This document shows positions 1 through 8,177 of a stretch of DNA of 64,000 bases, piece by piece. Position 1 is the stretch's first letter; the number at the start of each line of letters is the position of its first letter. The DNA is taken from positions 124,001 through 188,000 of the forward strand of contig CAJYDM010000003.1 in NCBI GenBank assembly GCA_913757435.1, given 5' to 3'. The notes beneath the pieces are model-generated. The model was given only the letters and a program-made list of their open reading frames with translations, searched no databases and was not told where the DNA came from. The position numbers were made by a program, and so were the translations under genes. This DNA is from Syntrophomonas sp. DTU019. GTDB taxonomy: Bacteria > Bacillota > Syntrophomonadia > Syntrophomonadales > Syntrophomonadaceae.

Positions 1-1040
1 ACCTCCATAACGAATGCTTCGATAGCGGCTGGAAACGGGACCCCCTGGCGGTCAGCGGCGATCTTGAGGGCTAGTGAGGTCGGCAGCATTTCCTGGTGAA
101 AGGAGGTCAGAAGCACATAGGCCGATGAGCTGGATATGGCCAGAAACATAGCCAGGAGTCTGATCGATCTCCAAAAAGTACCCAGAATATATTTCTCATA
201 GTAATCAGTTGGGGATTGTAAAAAATTCCAGAATACTGACGGAGCGATGACCACAAAGGGCGTATTATCTACCATTATTACGATTCGCCCTTCCAATATC
301 GCCGCTGAGGCTTTGTCAGGCCTTTCAGTGCGTTCCATCTTGGGGAAGATGGAATACTTGGAGTCTTCGATAAATTCCTCGATATAATTACTGACCATAA
401 TGGCGTCGGTCTTTATCTTCTGCAGGCGCGTTCTTACTTCGTGCAATATCTGATCATTGACCAGGCCTTCGATGTAAACCATAACCACGTCGGTTTTAGA
501 TCTGTCGCCCAGGCGCATACCCTCAAAGCGCAGACCATAGTCTCTGACCCGTCGCCGAATCAACGCCATATTAGGCATGAGGTTTTCCACAAAGCTGTCT
601 TTGGGGCCTCTTATTTCTACCTCAGAAGTGGGTTCGCTTATGGCTCTCGACTCCCAACCTCTGTTGGCCAGGATAAAAGCAGCATCATATTTGTTTATTA
701 AAAGTACTGAATCCCCGGAGACGATGGCGTCACATATTTCGGTCCAGTCTTGGCTCTGTTTCACTCCCGCGATGAACAAGGTTGACTCTATGAATTCGGG
801 GAGGGGCGTTTTTTTGGCACCTTTTTCATTGGCGTTTCGACTTGGTGCGGTCAATGGCCTGATAATGGCATCTTCGAGTTCAGTGGTATTGATCAGTCCT
901 TTAATGTATACGATTAGAACACTTGCGTTGTTTAAGGCCGGAACAAGCAAATGACGGTATTCGGTATCCAGACCTTGACCGATAGTATCAATCAATAATT
1001 GTTCGTCTTTACGAAGATCTCCGCTTACCTTTTGCTGCAT
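1..1040 (-). CDS. GerA-family spore germination protein (partial)
   Basis: Reading the minus strand from ATG at 1040 gives an open frame that runs off the window start, so about 346 N-terminal residues are seen. GerA-family hallmarks are present: a segment reading GPKDSFVENLMPN followed by ALIRRRVRD, then VMVYIEGLVND, and later LEGRIVIMVDNTPFVV just before the membrane region. These proteins are the A subunits of germinant receptors in the spore inner membrane. A hydrophobic stretch begins near residue 300. A weak GGGGACAGG ribosome site lies upstream. Which receptor type (GerA, SpoVAF or other) cannot be settled from this part. Confidence 0.85.
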   Translation of the reverse strand, partial: MQQKVSGDLRKDEQLLIDTIGQGLDTEYRHLLVPALNNASVLIVYIKGLINTTELEDAIIRPLTAPSRNANEKGAKKTPLPEFIESTLFIAGVKQSQDWTEICDAIVSGDSVLLINKYDAAFILANRGWESRAISEPTSEVEIRGPKDSFVENLMPNMALIRRRVRDYGLRFEGMRLGDRSKTDVVMVYIEGLVNDQILHEVRTRLQKIKTDAIMVSNYIEEFIEDSKYSIFPKMERTERPDKASAAILEGRIVIMVDNTPFVVIAPSVFWNFLQSPTDYYEKYILGTFWRSIRLLAMFLAISSSSAYVLLTSFHQEMLPTSLALKIAADRQGVPFPAAIEAFVME

Positions 1041-1144
1041 ATCGATACACCTGTCCCCGTGATAAAATAAAAACTGCAATATTAGGTAGAATTTGCCCAA
1101 TTGGGAAATGGAAAATACCCTGTAACGGACGAATTCCCACCGGC

Positions 1145-1254
1145 ATGTGACAGGGGACGGTTCTGCATGTGAGATGTGACAGGGGACGGTTCTGTGACAC
1201 AAGGGAAGCGGTTTAACCGCTTCCCTTGTGTCACAGAACCGTCCCCTGTCACAT
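1145..1254. repeat. REP-like element: 40-bp perfect inverted repeat plus a 21-bp direct copy
   Basis: Arms 1174-1213 and 1215-1254 are exact reverse complements around a single central T at 1214. They begin ATGTGACAGGGGACGG. The first 21 bases of the left arm also occur as a direct copy at 1145-1165. The hairpin sits between the gerA start and the end of the oxidoreductase operon. Such GTGACAGGGGACGG repeats are, from memory, scattered in many clostridial genomes and resemble REP elements. The hairpin could also terminate the operon arriving on the minus strand. Confidence 0.85.
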
Positions 1255-1270
1255 GTGGTTTATCCTAAAT

Positions 1271-2209
1271 CTATATAGTGATCTTGGCCCGTTCTCGCAT
1301 GAAAGCGATCTCACGGTCCACGTCGCCCTGAATTTCGGCGATGCGCTCTTTGGCGTCAGGCCCTTGAAGCAGGCGGCTAAAGCGGCCTTGCCTCATTAAG
1401 TACTCATTTACTTGATCAGGGGTTTTTTTACCGTTGATGAAATGTGCGGTAGGATTACTAAAGCTGATCTTGCCATTTTCCGCTTCCCATAGCAGCCAGG
1501 CACCGCTGCGCACCGCCATGCGGCTCAACTGAACGGTGTCGGGCATATCAAACTGCCAGCCCAGATAACAGGGGGCCAGGATTTCGATGTATTTCATGCC
1601 TTTGATGCTTTTGGCCTTTACTACCTTGTCATACAGATCGGCCGGGTAAGCCACGGTGGCGGTAGCCACATAGGGGATATTGTGCTCCAGCATCATATGG
1701 GCCATATTCTTCTTAGGCTGGCGTTTGCCAGTCGGAGTGGTGGTGGTGAAGGTGCCGCGCGGAGTAGCTCCGCTGCGCTGCACACCGGTGTTGCTGTAAG
1801 CTTCGTTGTTGTAGCAGAAGTGAATGATATTCTCGTTGCGCTCAGCAGCGGCGGAGAGAGCCTGGAAGCCGATATCATAGGTGCCGCCGTCGCCCACCCA
1901 ACTAAACACGGTAGGGAGTTCACCTTCGATGCGGCCTTTTTCTTGCATGATTTCCAGCGCATGGGAAATACCTGAGGCGGAAGAGCCAGCACTGGCAAAA
2001 GTGATATTTATGCAAGGCCAGTTGTAGCCCAGCTTGGGGGTCATGCCCATGCTGGCTACTGAGCAAGCGGGCGTCAATAGCATGATGGCGTTGGGACCTA
2101 AGGCCTTGCCCACCATGCGCAAGGCCATGGTGGCGGGGCAGCCTCCGCAAGCCCCGTTGCCGCTTAAAACCTGCTCTATTTCTGGTAGCTTTTTGATACT
2201 GGTAGCCAT
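1271..2209 (-). CDS. porB: 2-oxoacid:ferredoxin oxidoreductase, beta (TPP) subunit
   Basis: The 312-residue protein has the PorB/VorB fold signature. Fe-S cysteines lie at GACGGC (residues 21 and 24), with further cysteines at TPACSV and LAPCYLGW. The TPP site reads WVGDGGTYDIGFQAL and then YNNEAYSNTGVQRSGATPRG. It binds thiamine diphosphate and one [4Fe-4S] cluster and interconverts a 2-oxoacid and its acyl-CoA with ferredoxin and CO2. It is the last gene of a gamma-delta-alpha-beta operon. The sequence does not separate pyruvate from branched-chain substrates; the leader upstream argues for the latter. The start follows AAAGGA. Confidence 0.88.
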   Translation of the reverse strand: MATSIKKLPEIEQVLSGNGACGGCPATMALRMVGKALGPNAIMLLTPACSVASMGMTPKLGYNWPCINITFASAGSSASGISHALEIMQEKGRIEGELPTVFSWVGDGGTYDIGFQALSAAAERNENIIHFCYNNEAYSNTGVQRSGATPRGTFTTTTPTGKRQPKKNMAHMMLEHNIPYVATATVAYPADLYDKVVKAKSIKGMKYIEILAPCYLGWQFDMPDTVQLSRMAVRSGAWLLWEAENGKISFSNPTAHFINGKKTPDQVNEYLMRQGRFSRLLQGPDAKERIAEIQGDVDREIAFMRERAKITI

Positions 2210-2325
2210 ATTTACCCATTCCTTTCATGGTCTAACCCGTTTATTCCTCTAGGAGGTATATCCGTTGCCGTAAGTACGGCAACGAATGCGAAAAAAGTAC
2301 TGTAAGGCCTGCGTGAGAATACTGT

Positions 2326-3471
2326 TTACAGCAGGCCTTTCTTGTCGTCCATCATCTCCAGGATCTGCTCGGCCATAAAGCGGCGTGTCAGATCGATACC
2401 GCCAATCCCCATCACCCGGTTTTTGACGATAACATCGTTGCGGCGGCCGAACAGTACGCTTTTCAGCTCTGCGGCTAAGATGCCGCCGGGATGTCCGAAG
2501 TTATAGTTGCGGTCTAAGACCATTACCTGGGCATTCTCGGGCAAGGCCTGGATAATATCCTCTGTAGGGAAAGGAACATAGAGCCGCGGTCTTAACAGCC
2601 CGGCTTTGATGCCCTGTTCACGCAGTATATCTACGGAGAGCTTCAATTCAGCCGCCATGCTGTTGACTGCAAAGGCCACCACTTCGGCGTCGTCCAGCCG
2701 GTAGGTCTCAATGCTGTCTCCATCCCACATACCAGTGCAATCCTTATATTCCTGAGCTGCCTGTTTTACCAGCGGGATGGCGGCCATGATATCATCGGAC
2801 AGCATCTGCCTAAAGGGAGCATATTCGGAAGCCATGGTGACATTGCTGAAGGAAGAGGGGTGATTAGGGTCAAGCCGCCATTCCGGTTGATGCGGGGGCA
2901 GGAATCGGTCGATATCCTCCTGAGCCGGGACCGTCAGGGGCATCAGGCAATGAGAGATGGCAAAACCGTCAAAGTTGACCATTATCGGTATATTTATCTG
3001 TTCAGCCACACGAAAAGCCTGGAGGATAGTATTGAAAACCTCCTGGTTGGAGGAACAATGATATTGGATCCAGCCGGTATCACGTTGACTAAATGAGTCC
3101 TGATGATCGGCCCACAGGGTCCAGGGAGCAAAGATACCGCGGTTTACGTTGCACAACACTACCGGCAAACGTCCTCCGGAAGCCATATGTAAAACTTCGT
3201 GCATGTATAACAAGCCGTTGGCGGAGGTGGCGGTAAAAACCCGCGCACCAGCCGCAGAAGCGGCCACAGCTGCGGCCAGAACACTGTGCTCACCTTCCAC
3301 CGGGATGAAGCGGGCGTGGAGTTCACCGTTTTCAACCATAGCAGCCACCGCTTCCATAATGCTGGTCTGAGGGGTAATGGGGTAGCCGGGCACTACATCC
3401 ACCCGGGCGCTTTTTACGGCCAGGGCGGCGGCATTGGCGCCGGTGGCCATCATGACTTGAGCTGTTTTCAT
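2326..3471 (-). CDS. porA: 2-oxoacid:ferredoxin oxidoreductase, alpha subunit
   Basis: The 381-residue protein opens with VMMATGANAAALAVKSARVDVVPGYPITPQTSIME, split here by the usual YPITPQ oxoacid-binding motif of the family. Further family marks are FIPVEGEHSVLAAAVAASAAG and ATSANGLLYMHEVLHMASG. It forms the pyrimidine-binding half of the TPP site with the beta subunit. The C-terminal part (VMVLDRNYNFGHPGGI) matches domain II of the family. AAGGAGGAG precedes the start, and the delta gene ends just 4 bases upstream, so translation is probably coupled. Confidence 0.88.
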   Translation of the reverse strand: MKTAQVMMATGANAAALAVKSARVDVVPGYPITPQTSIMEAVAAMVENGELHARFIPVEGEHSVLAAAVAASAAGARVFTATSANGLLYMHEVLHMASGGRLPVVLCNVNRGIFAPWTLWADHQDSFSQRDTGWIQYHCSSNQEVFNTILQAFRVAEQINIPIMVNFDGFAISHCLMPLTVPAQEDIDRFLPPHQPEWRLDPNHPSSFSNVTMASEYAPFRQMLSDDIMAAIPLVKQAAQEYKDCTGMWDGDSIETYRLDDAEVVAFAVNSMAAELKLSVDILREQGIKAGLLRPRLYVPFPTEDIIQALPENAQVMVLDRNYNFGHPGGILAAELKSVLFGRRNDVIVKNRVMGIGGIDLTRRFMAEQILEMMDDKKGLL

Positions 3472-3475
3472 GCCG

Positions 3476-3733
3476 CTACTCCTCCTTTTCCATGGCGATG
3501 GCCCCAGTTGGGCATTCCACCGCGCATACCCCGCATCCCTTGCAGTAACGATAATCTATAGTTATCTTTTTGCGGTCGATTACCGCTTCCGGGCAATAGA
3601 CCCAGCAAAACTGGCATTTGGTGCATAGCTCATGGTTGACCACTGGACGGTGCACTCGCCATGAACCGGTGTCGCCGCCGGCACCCAGGGTTGGCCAGGA
3701 AATCGGCCGGTAGGCTTTGGTGACTGATCTCAT
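3476..3733 (-). CDS. porD: 2-oxoacid:ferredoxin oxidoreductase, delta (2x[4Fe-4S] ferredoxin) subunit
   Basis: A small 85-residue ferredoxin-like subunit. Two clusters are predicted from CTKCQFCWVYCPEA and CKGCGVCAVECPTGA, both of the CxxCxxCxxxCP type. The N-terminal half (GDTGSWRVHRPVV) is the usual delta-subunit lead, where the first glycine-rich turn docks on the alpha/beta core. It passes electrons from the beta-subunit cluster to external ferredoxin. It lies between gamma and alpha in the typical archaeal/thermophile-style order. Confidence 0.9.
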   Translation of the reverse strand: MRSVTKAYRPISWPTLGAGGDTGSWRVHRPVVNHELCTKCQFCWVYCPEAVIDRKKITIDYRYCKGCGVCAVECPTGAIAMEKEE

Positions 3734-3775
3734 TTATTTCCTTCCTTTCACTGATTCAAATCAAGGGTTTGGGCC

Positions 3776-4318
3776 TTACACGCCGATCTGAGCCACAGTA
3801 TTATAAGCCTTGCCGGCTGCGCCCAGATTGCGCCGGCCGTTAGCACCCGGCCATTTGTTCATTAATGTTTGTTCCATGATGTTCTGCGGGATGTTTAAGA
3901 CCCGGCACACCGCGCCAAACAAGGGGATATTGATATTAGGCCCGTCGGCTGAAAACAGGTCGGCTTCGCGGGCAATGGTTTCGGCATCCACCTGCCAGGT
4001 GGGATAGTTATTTACCGCTAAGGCCTGGGGAGCATTGATGATGACCGTGCCGGTCTCACAGATGCCTTCATTGACTGCCGCCTGCACCAGTTTTTCACTC
4101 ATCACTACCACAAAATTGGGCAGCTCACATTGACTGTGAGCGTGTATAGTGGTGGGGGACATGCGCACCGCCGCACGTACCGGCGCTCCCCGGCGTTCCA
4201 CCCCAAAGAAAGGCAATGCCTGGCCATGTTCGCCGTTTTCCAACGCCGCCTGTGCCAGCAGGTGAGCCAGGGTTACCGAACCCTGCCCGCCAAATCCATT
4301 GATTCTAAGTTCTAACAT
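3776..4318 (-). CDS. porG: 2-oxoacid:ferredoxin oxidoreductase, gamma subunit
   Basis: The 180-residue protein starts LELRINGFGGQGSVTLAHLLAQAA, the classic gamma-subunit motif G-G-Q-G, followed by FFGVERRGAPVRAAVRMS. The gamma domain completes the catalytic 2-oxoacid:ferredoxin oxidoreductase core. It is the first gene of the operon, 82 bases after the T-box terminator, with GGAGGAG five bases before the ATG. Confidence 0.9.
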   Translation of the reverse strand: MLELRINGFGGQGSVTLAHLLAQAALENGEHGQALPFFGVERRGAPVRAAVRMSPTTIHAHSQCELPNFVVVMSEKLVQAAVNEGICETGTVIINAPQALAVNNYPTWQVDAETIAREADLFSADGPNINIPLFGAVCRVLNIPQNIMEQTLMNKWPGANGRRNLGAAGKAYNTVAQIGV

Positions 4319-4407
4319 AAATACTCCTCCATTCTTCCATGGGCTTGCCAGAGGTATTTGTTATCCAAGCTTACAATGAACCCAGACATCCTCTGATACT
4401 CATGTCA

Positions 4408-4705
4408 CCCCAAAATAAAATAAACCCTTCGCTCTCATATTCTGAGACGAAGGGTTATGCTCCGCGGTACCACTCACATTAACGGCTGATGCCGTTCACT
4501 CTATGGGTTGCGAAATCTGTGCGATCCGCCGCCCGCTTCCTGTTAACGGTGAAAGTGCCGGCCGAGCCTACTTTCTAAACGATTTCGGTCGGCGACTCCA
4601 GGATGAGTTCAACTCTCCCCATCGACCGCCTTGCAGCTGATGGCGGTTCTCTGTAGCCCGGGGACAGGCTTACTATTTCCTATCATCGTCTATTTAGTAT
4701 ATACG
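4408..4705 (-). promoter_or_regulatory. T-box leader, probable leucine (CUC) specifier
   Basis: Read on the minus strand, the leader holds a Stem I with AGTA opposite GAA. The specifier triplet CTC (4607-4605) directly follows GAA and is followed by A, as in known specifier loops. The T-box AGTGGTACCGCGG lies within 4462-4480. An intrinsic terminator follows, with stem AACCCTTCG/CGAAGGGTT (4423-4456) and then TTTATTTTATTTT. UGGU in the T-box pairs with a tRNA ending ACCA, and tRNA-Leu has A73. Uncharged tRNA-Leu would therefore stabilise the antiterminator and turn on porGDAB. The T-box call is very safe; the CTC reading is good but manual. Confidence 0.9.
4423..4456 (-). terminator. T-box intrinsic terminator
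   Basis: The stem AACCCTTCG/CGAAGGGTT, extended by CTCTCA-TGAGA pairing in the loop, is followed on the minus strand by a T-rich run. It is mutually exclusive with the antiterminator that uses the T-box sequence immediately upstream. Confidence 0.85.
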
Positions 4706-4709
4706 ATTT

Positions 4710-4738
4710 ATTTTACTTACCCGCTGTTTTTCTGTCAA
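4710..4738 (-). promoter_or_regulatory. Sigma-A promoter of the T-box/por operon
   Basis: On the minus strand there is a perfect -35 TTGACA (4738-4733), a 17-base spacer and TAAAAT (4715-4710). It starts transcription a few bases before Stem I of the T-box leader. Confidence 0.8.
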
Positions 4739-4931
4739 CAATTCCTTTGATACAGCAGCGTGATCTGTTTTAGAAACCTTGGCACCCTTAACCGGGGATG
4801 CAAAACTATATGGAGTTGGCCCAAGTTTAACCCAGACTGGTTTATTGTTCAACTGGGAGTGTGCGAATTGGGCTGGCAGACTGCTGCCGTGGCCTATAAA
4901 GGCTTTTCCGGCATTCCCTGGAGGCTGACGT

Positions 4932-5072
4932 GTGGTTCAGAATGGCTTTGTGGTGATGGGTCCAGATAACCCTGGTTGTGTATGGTTACAGGAATTACAG
5001 TCCATGTTTCATTATTCGCCGGATTTACTCAACCAGGAATTTGAACCTTGGCAATGCAGAATGGTCCTGTAA
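4932..5072 (+). pseudogene. Possible coding remnant in the 4741-5128 gap
   Basis: This gap between the T-box promoter and the sigma-54 activator holds no convincing gene. One 46-codon frame (GTG at 4932, stop 5070) reads like real protein: NGFVVMGPDNPGCVWLQE and later YSPDLLNQEFEPWQCRM. The same frame continues upstream past a TGA at 4926 (WPIKAFPAFPGG). It has no good ribosome site. It may be a decayed C-terminus or chance; no family is recognised. Confidence 0.2.
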
Positions 5073-5128
5073 TTATACGAGGTGAATAGCAGTCTCTTAG
5101 GGTAAGGACCATAACCATAACTGGCAGG

Positions 5129-7084
5129 CTATGTGCGTTGGTTTTGAGATATATGGTATAGTTTCAGTTTACGATACAGGGTGGTCCTGGAAAATCCCAT
5201 GGCTCTGGCTACCTGGGTTAAATTGCCGCCGTACTTCTGCAGAAGGCTTAAAATCAGTTCGGATTCCTGCTCCGCTAATAGATTTTGCTTTTTTTGCAGA
5301 TAAGGAACTTTTTCGATGTTATCTGCCCGCAAGACTGCTGCATCTGGTACAGAGCCTTGGTGCAAAGTTAATATTTCAGGGGGCAGGTCGGTAATAGTGA
5401 GTGGCTGGGAGTCGGCCATAATAGCCAGTCTCTCCGTAATATTCTGCAGTTCGCGCACGTTGCCAGGCCAATTGTATTTACTCAGACAGTGCATGATCGC
5501 CGGGTTCATAATTCTATCAACAATGACTGCTTCGGCCCCCAGCTTTGACAAATAGTGCCGCATCAGCAGGGCGATATCCTCTTTGCGATTGCGCAAGGGC
5601 GGAATGGAAATAGAGATTACATTGAGGCGGTAATAAAGATCCTGGCGGAAAGTGCCTTTTTCAACTCCTACCAGCAGATCTTTATTGGATGCACATATAA
5701 TGCGGACATCCACAGGTATGCTCTTGGAATCGCCTATACGGGTTACAAGTTTCTCCTGCAACACGCGCAGCAACACCACCTGCTGGTCCAATGGCATGTC
5801 GCCGATCTCATCTAGAAACAGGGTGCCTCCTGCCGCCATTTCAAATTTGCCTGCCTTGCCACCCTTCCTGGCACCGGTGAAAGCCCCTTCGACATAGCCG
5901 AACAGTTCACTGCCTATCAGTTCCCTGGGAATAGCCCCGCAATTAATGGCCACGAATGGTCCCTGGCAGCATGAACTGTGATTGTGAATAGCCTGGGCAA
6001 AGATCTCTTTCCCGGTGCCGCTCTCGCCCTGAAGCAATATATTGCTCATGGTATCGGCGGCCAACCTGGCCAGCTTTATTGTGTTTCTGATTGCGGGACT
6101 GGAGCCGATAATGTCATCGAAATTCAATTCGGCGCGGGTTCCATAGATACTGTTGACCATGCGGTGTACCCTGTCGATACTGTGTAATATGACGATTCCG
6201 CCGGTGATATGACCCTTATCATCCATGCTGGGCTGACCTGAAGCCAGGCAATGGACCCGGCCTGCGGGGGAGTCTAATAGCAGTTCGACGTCACTGAAGG
6301 GCTTGGCTGAATTGAGCATAGAAGTAAAACAAGTTTTCCCGGCAAATATCTTTTTTAAAGCCTGGGCTTTGCAACTGCCAGCCTTATTACCCAGAATTTT
6401 AGCCGCTGCGCGGTTCATATCCTCGATGTCTCCGTCACTGCTTACTACGACCACACCATCCACCATAAGATTGAAGATGTCTTTGAGGCGGCTGCTGTAA
6501 AGGGAAAGTTTCTTATTTTGTTCAGCCACTTGCCATTTGTTTACAATGATTTTAGAAACTTTATGCAGCATAGAAAGCACCCGGGTATGGTCTTCATAGC
6601 TTGGCCCGATAAGGCCTAAAGCAAGAAGCAGATCCCCATGCTCATCTGTTATTGGTACTGCTGAGGTGGTGAAGGATTCTAAATCGTTATGAAAATGCTG
6701 GGCAGCGGAAATTTGAATGGCGGCTCCGGTTTTGATGCAGGTGCCAATAGCATTCGTGCCCAGAACCTCCTCACTCCAATTATTCAACCACTGCTGTTTG
6801 ATGGGGGGAATGCTCTCGATCAGCCACCCTTCTGGGTCTGCCAGTAAGACACTGAAACCAGAGCCTTTCAAGGATTTGTAGATGTCATTCATGGCTATTG
6901 CGGCTACATCCAGAAGTTCGGGATACTTGTAGATAAGATCGGCTTTGTACGGAAAACAGCGTTCGTAGGGCGTGCGGTGGGGATCGACTCCCGCCTGTTG
7001 GGAGCGCTGCCAGGACGAGACTACAGCCGGGTCAATCTCTCTGCTGGCAGATGTGAACGCATCAATGGCTTGGGGCTTAGGCAT
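5129..7084 (-). CDS. Sigma-54-dependent transcriptional activator (AcoR type)
   Basis: The protein has 651 residues from the ATG at 7084, which is favoured over the in-frame TTG before it because GAGGTGA is well spaced. Domains in order are an N-terminal GAF-like sensor (LGTNAIGTCIKTG near 110), a PAS domain (about 200-300), and an AAA+ core. The core has Walker A GESGTGKE near 355, the sigma-54 contact loop GAFTGA near 403 and Walker B GGTLFLDEIGD. A Fis-type HTH (NLTQVARAMGFSRTTLYRKL) ends it. Sensor layout matches acetoin/glycerol-type activators. It lies beside a sigma-54 promoter driving the Mo operon, its likely target. The ligand is unknown. Confidence 0.9.
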   Translation of the reverse strand: MPKPQAIDAFTSASREIDPAVVSSWQRSQQAGVDPHRTPYERCFPYKADLIYKYPELLDVAAIAMNDIYKSLKGSGFSVLLADPEGWLIESIPPIKQQWLNNWSEEVLGTNAIGTCIKTGAAIQISAAQHFHNDLESFTTSAVPITDEHGDLLLALGLIGPSYEDHTRVLSMLHKVSKIIVNKWQVAEQNKKLSLYSSRLKDIFNLMVDGVVVVSSDGDIEDMNRAAAKILGNKAGSCKAQALKKIFAGKTCFTSMLNSAKPFSDVELLLDSPAGRVHCLASGQPSMDDKGHITGGIVILHSIDRVHRMVNSIYGTRAELNFDDIIGSSPAIRNTIKLARLAADTMSNILLQGESGTGKEIFAQAIHNHSSCCQGPFVAINCGAIPRELIGSELFGYVEGAFTGARKGGKAGKFEMAAGGTLFLDEIGDMPLDQQVVLLRVLQEKLVTRIGDSKSIPVDVRIICASNKDLLVGVEKGTFRQDLYYRLNVISISIPPLRNRKEDIALLMRHYLSKLGAEAVIVDRIMNPAIMHCLSKYNWPGNVRELQNITERLAIMADSQPLTITDLPPEILTLHQGSVPDAAVLRADNIEKVPYLQKKQNLLAEQESELILSLLQKYGGNLTQVARAMGFSRTTLYRKLKLYHISQNQRT

Positions 7085-7123
7085 CAAATCACCTCACAAA
7101 TTCTTGGGCTTATGGCGTATGCC

Positions 7124-7139
7124 GGTATATTGGTATACC
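7124..7139 (-). promoter_or_regulatory. Candidate GntR operator upstream of the sigma-54 activator
   Basis: The minus strand reads GGTATACCAATATACC, an inverted repeat GGTAT-N6-ATACC, about 40 bp before the activator start. The identical 16-mer occurs in front of the GntR gene. It also contains TTGGTATACCAA (7130-7141), like FadR/GntR-type operators. Confidence 0.65.
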
Positions 7140-7220
7140 AACAAAGGTCACCATTCACCACAACATCTGGGATTCCCCGTATAACCAAATCAAATTCACT
7201 ACGTCTAGGTACAACTGTGA

Positions 7221-7925
7221 CTAATCATGAAAAGCAGTTCTTTCAGTCATATCCAGGTGTTCTTGCATGAGCTGCTTGGCTTCCAGTATATTCTGTTCTT
7301 TGATCTTCTCCAGGATTTGCCGGTGAAAAACCAGAGCTACCGGGGCTTGCCCGTGTTCTTTCAGTGAGGTTTCCCGGGACATCTCTGTCAACGTGTTCAA
7401 GAGATCATTTATTCGAGTGAGCACCTTATTCTTAGAAGCCTTGCTAATGGCAGTGTGGAACTGGGTGGCGGCCTGAATGCCGTCTCCCCCTCTTGCAATA
7501 TCGGCTGCCATTTCGTTGAGAATGTCGTCCATGGCCTGTATATCGGCCTCAGTCCGTCTGGCCGATGCCAGTTCAACCGCTTTTAGTTCAATGGCCTGCC
7601 GGGCTTCAAACAAGTCAGAGATTATATCGCTGCTGGTTTCTATCATAAAATCGATTTTCAATAGTAAATCATTTATATCAACATATTTAAGGTACAGACC
7701 GTCACCGGGTATATTCTGTATGATTTCCATGAACTCCAGAACTTTTAGGGCTTCTCGCACCGGCACCCTGCTGACCTGAAACATCTCCGCCAGTTCACGT
7801 TCTGAAGGCAATTTGTCGCCTACCTTCAGATTGCCATCCAAGATCATAGCCTTAATTCGATTAATAATAATCTCATAAAGTCTTACCGACTGAGCCTCGC
7901 TTGCTCTGGCAATGGGCTTGTACAT
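7221..7925 (-). CDS. GntR-family (FadR subfamily) transcriptional regulator
   Basis: The 234-residue protein has an N-terminal winged helix (KVGDKLPSERELAEMFQVSRVPVREALKVLE, interrupted here by the SR recognition turn). An all-helical FCD effector domain follows (DLFEARQAIELKAVELA, later FHTAISKASKNKV with metal-site-like histidines). FadR/FCD regulators usually bind small organic acids and repress transport or catabolism genes. It lies between the sigma-54 activator and the Mo operon, and shares an operator with the activator. That suggests it represses both itself and the activator. Confidence 0.88.
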   Translation of the reverse strand: MYKPIARASEAQSVRLYEIIINRIKAMILDGNLKVGDKLPSERELAEMFQVSRVPVREALKVLEFMEIIQNIPGDGLYLKYVDINDLLLKIDFMIETSSDIISDLFEARQAIELKAVELASARRTEADIQAMDDILNEMAADIARGGDGIQAATQFHTAISKASKNKVLTRINDLLNTLTEMSRETSLKEHGQAPVALVFHRQILEKIKEQNILEAKQLMQEHLDMTERTAFHD

Positions 7926-7966
7926 ATGGCTATTGCACCTCGTTTAATAGGACTTTCCCAGTAGGT

Positions 7967-7982
7967 GGTATACCAATATACC
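7967..7982. promoter_or_regulatory. Candidate GntR operator at its own promoter
   Basis: The sequence GGTATACCAATATACC is embedded in a 9-bp inverted repeat, GGTGGTATA-CCAA-TATACCACC, spanning 7964-7985. On the minus strand it lies just downstream of a possible -10 TATACT (7999-7994), so bound GntR would block its own promoter. Confidence 0.65.
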
Positions 7983-8052
7983 ACCTTGATTTGAGTATAC
8001 AACAAAATTTGATTGTTCGCCAGAAAAAACTTTATTTTAGGTAGTTCAAGAC

Positions 8053-8088
8053 TGTAACAAAAACTTAACAGTGTAACAATCAGTTAAC
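8053..8088 (+). promoter_or_regulatory. Direct-repeat upstream activating sequence candidate
   Basis: Two copies of TGTAACAA-N5-6-TTAAC, at 8053-8069 and 8072-8088, start 19 bp apart (about two helical turns). They lie about 100 bp upstream of the sigma-54 promoter, the usual place for an enhancer-binding activator. Confidence 0.45.
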
Positions 8089-8177
8089 GTTGCAGTGACA
8101 CAATTCCAATCTTGACCCGGCAGAGTATTTTGAAAGCAGTTCAAATATATCGGGCAGTGCAGCACACAGTGTGAGAA

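Noticed and set aside
4855-4890. Second sigma-54 promoter (TGGCAGACTGCTGC)
   Set aside because: GG-to-GC spacing is one base short and no gene follows in the right direction.
4760-4969. 69-residue plus-strand frame
   Set aside because: Poor start, no ribosome site, unlikely composition; a different frame in the same gap is more protein-like.
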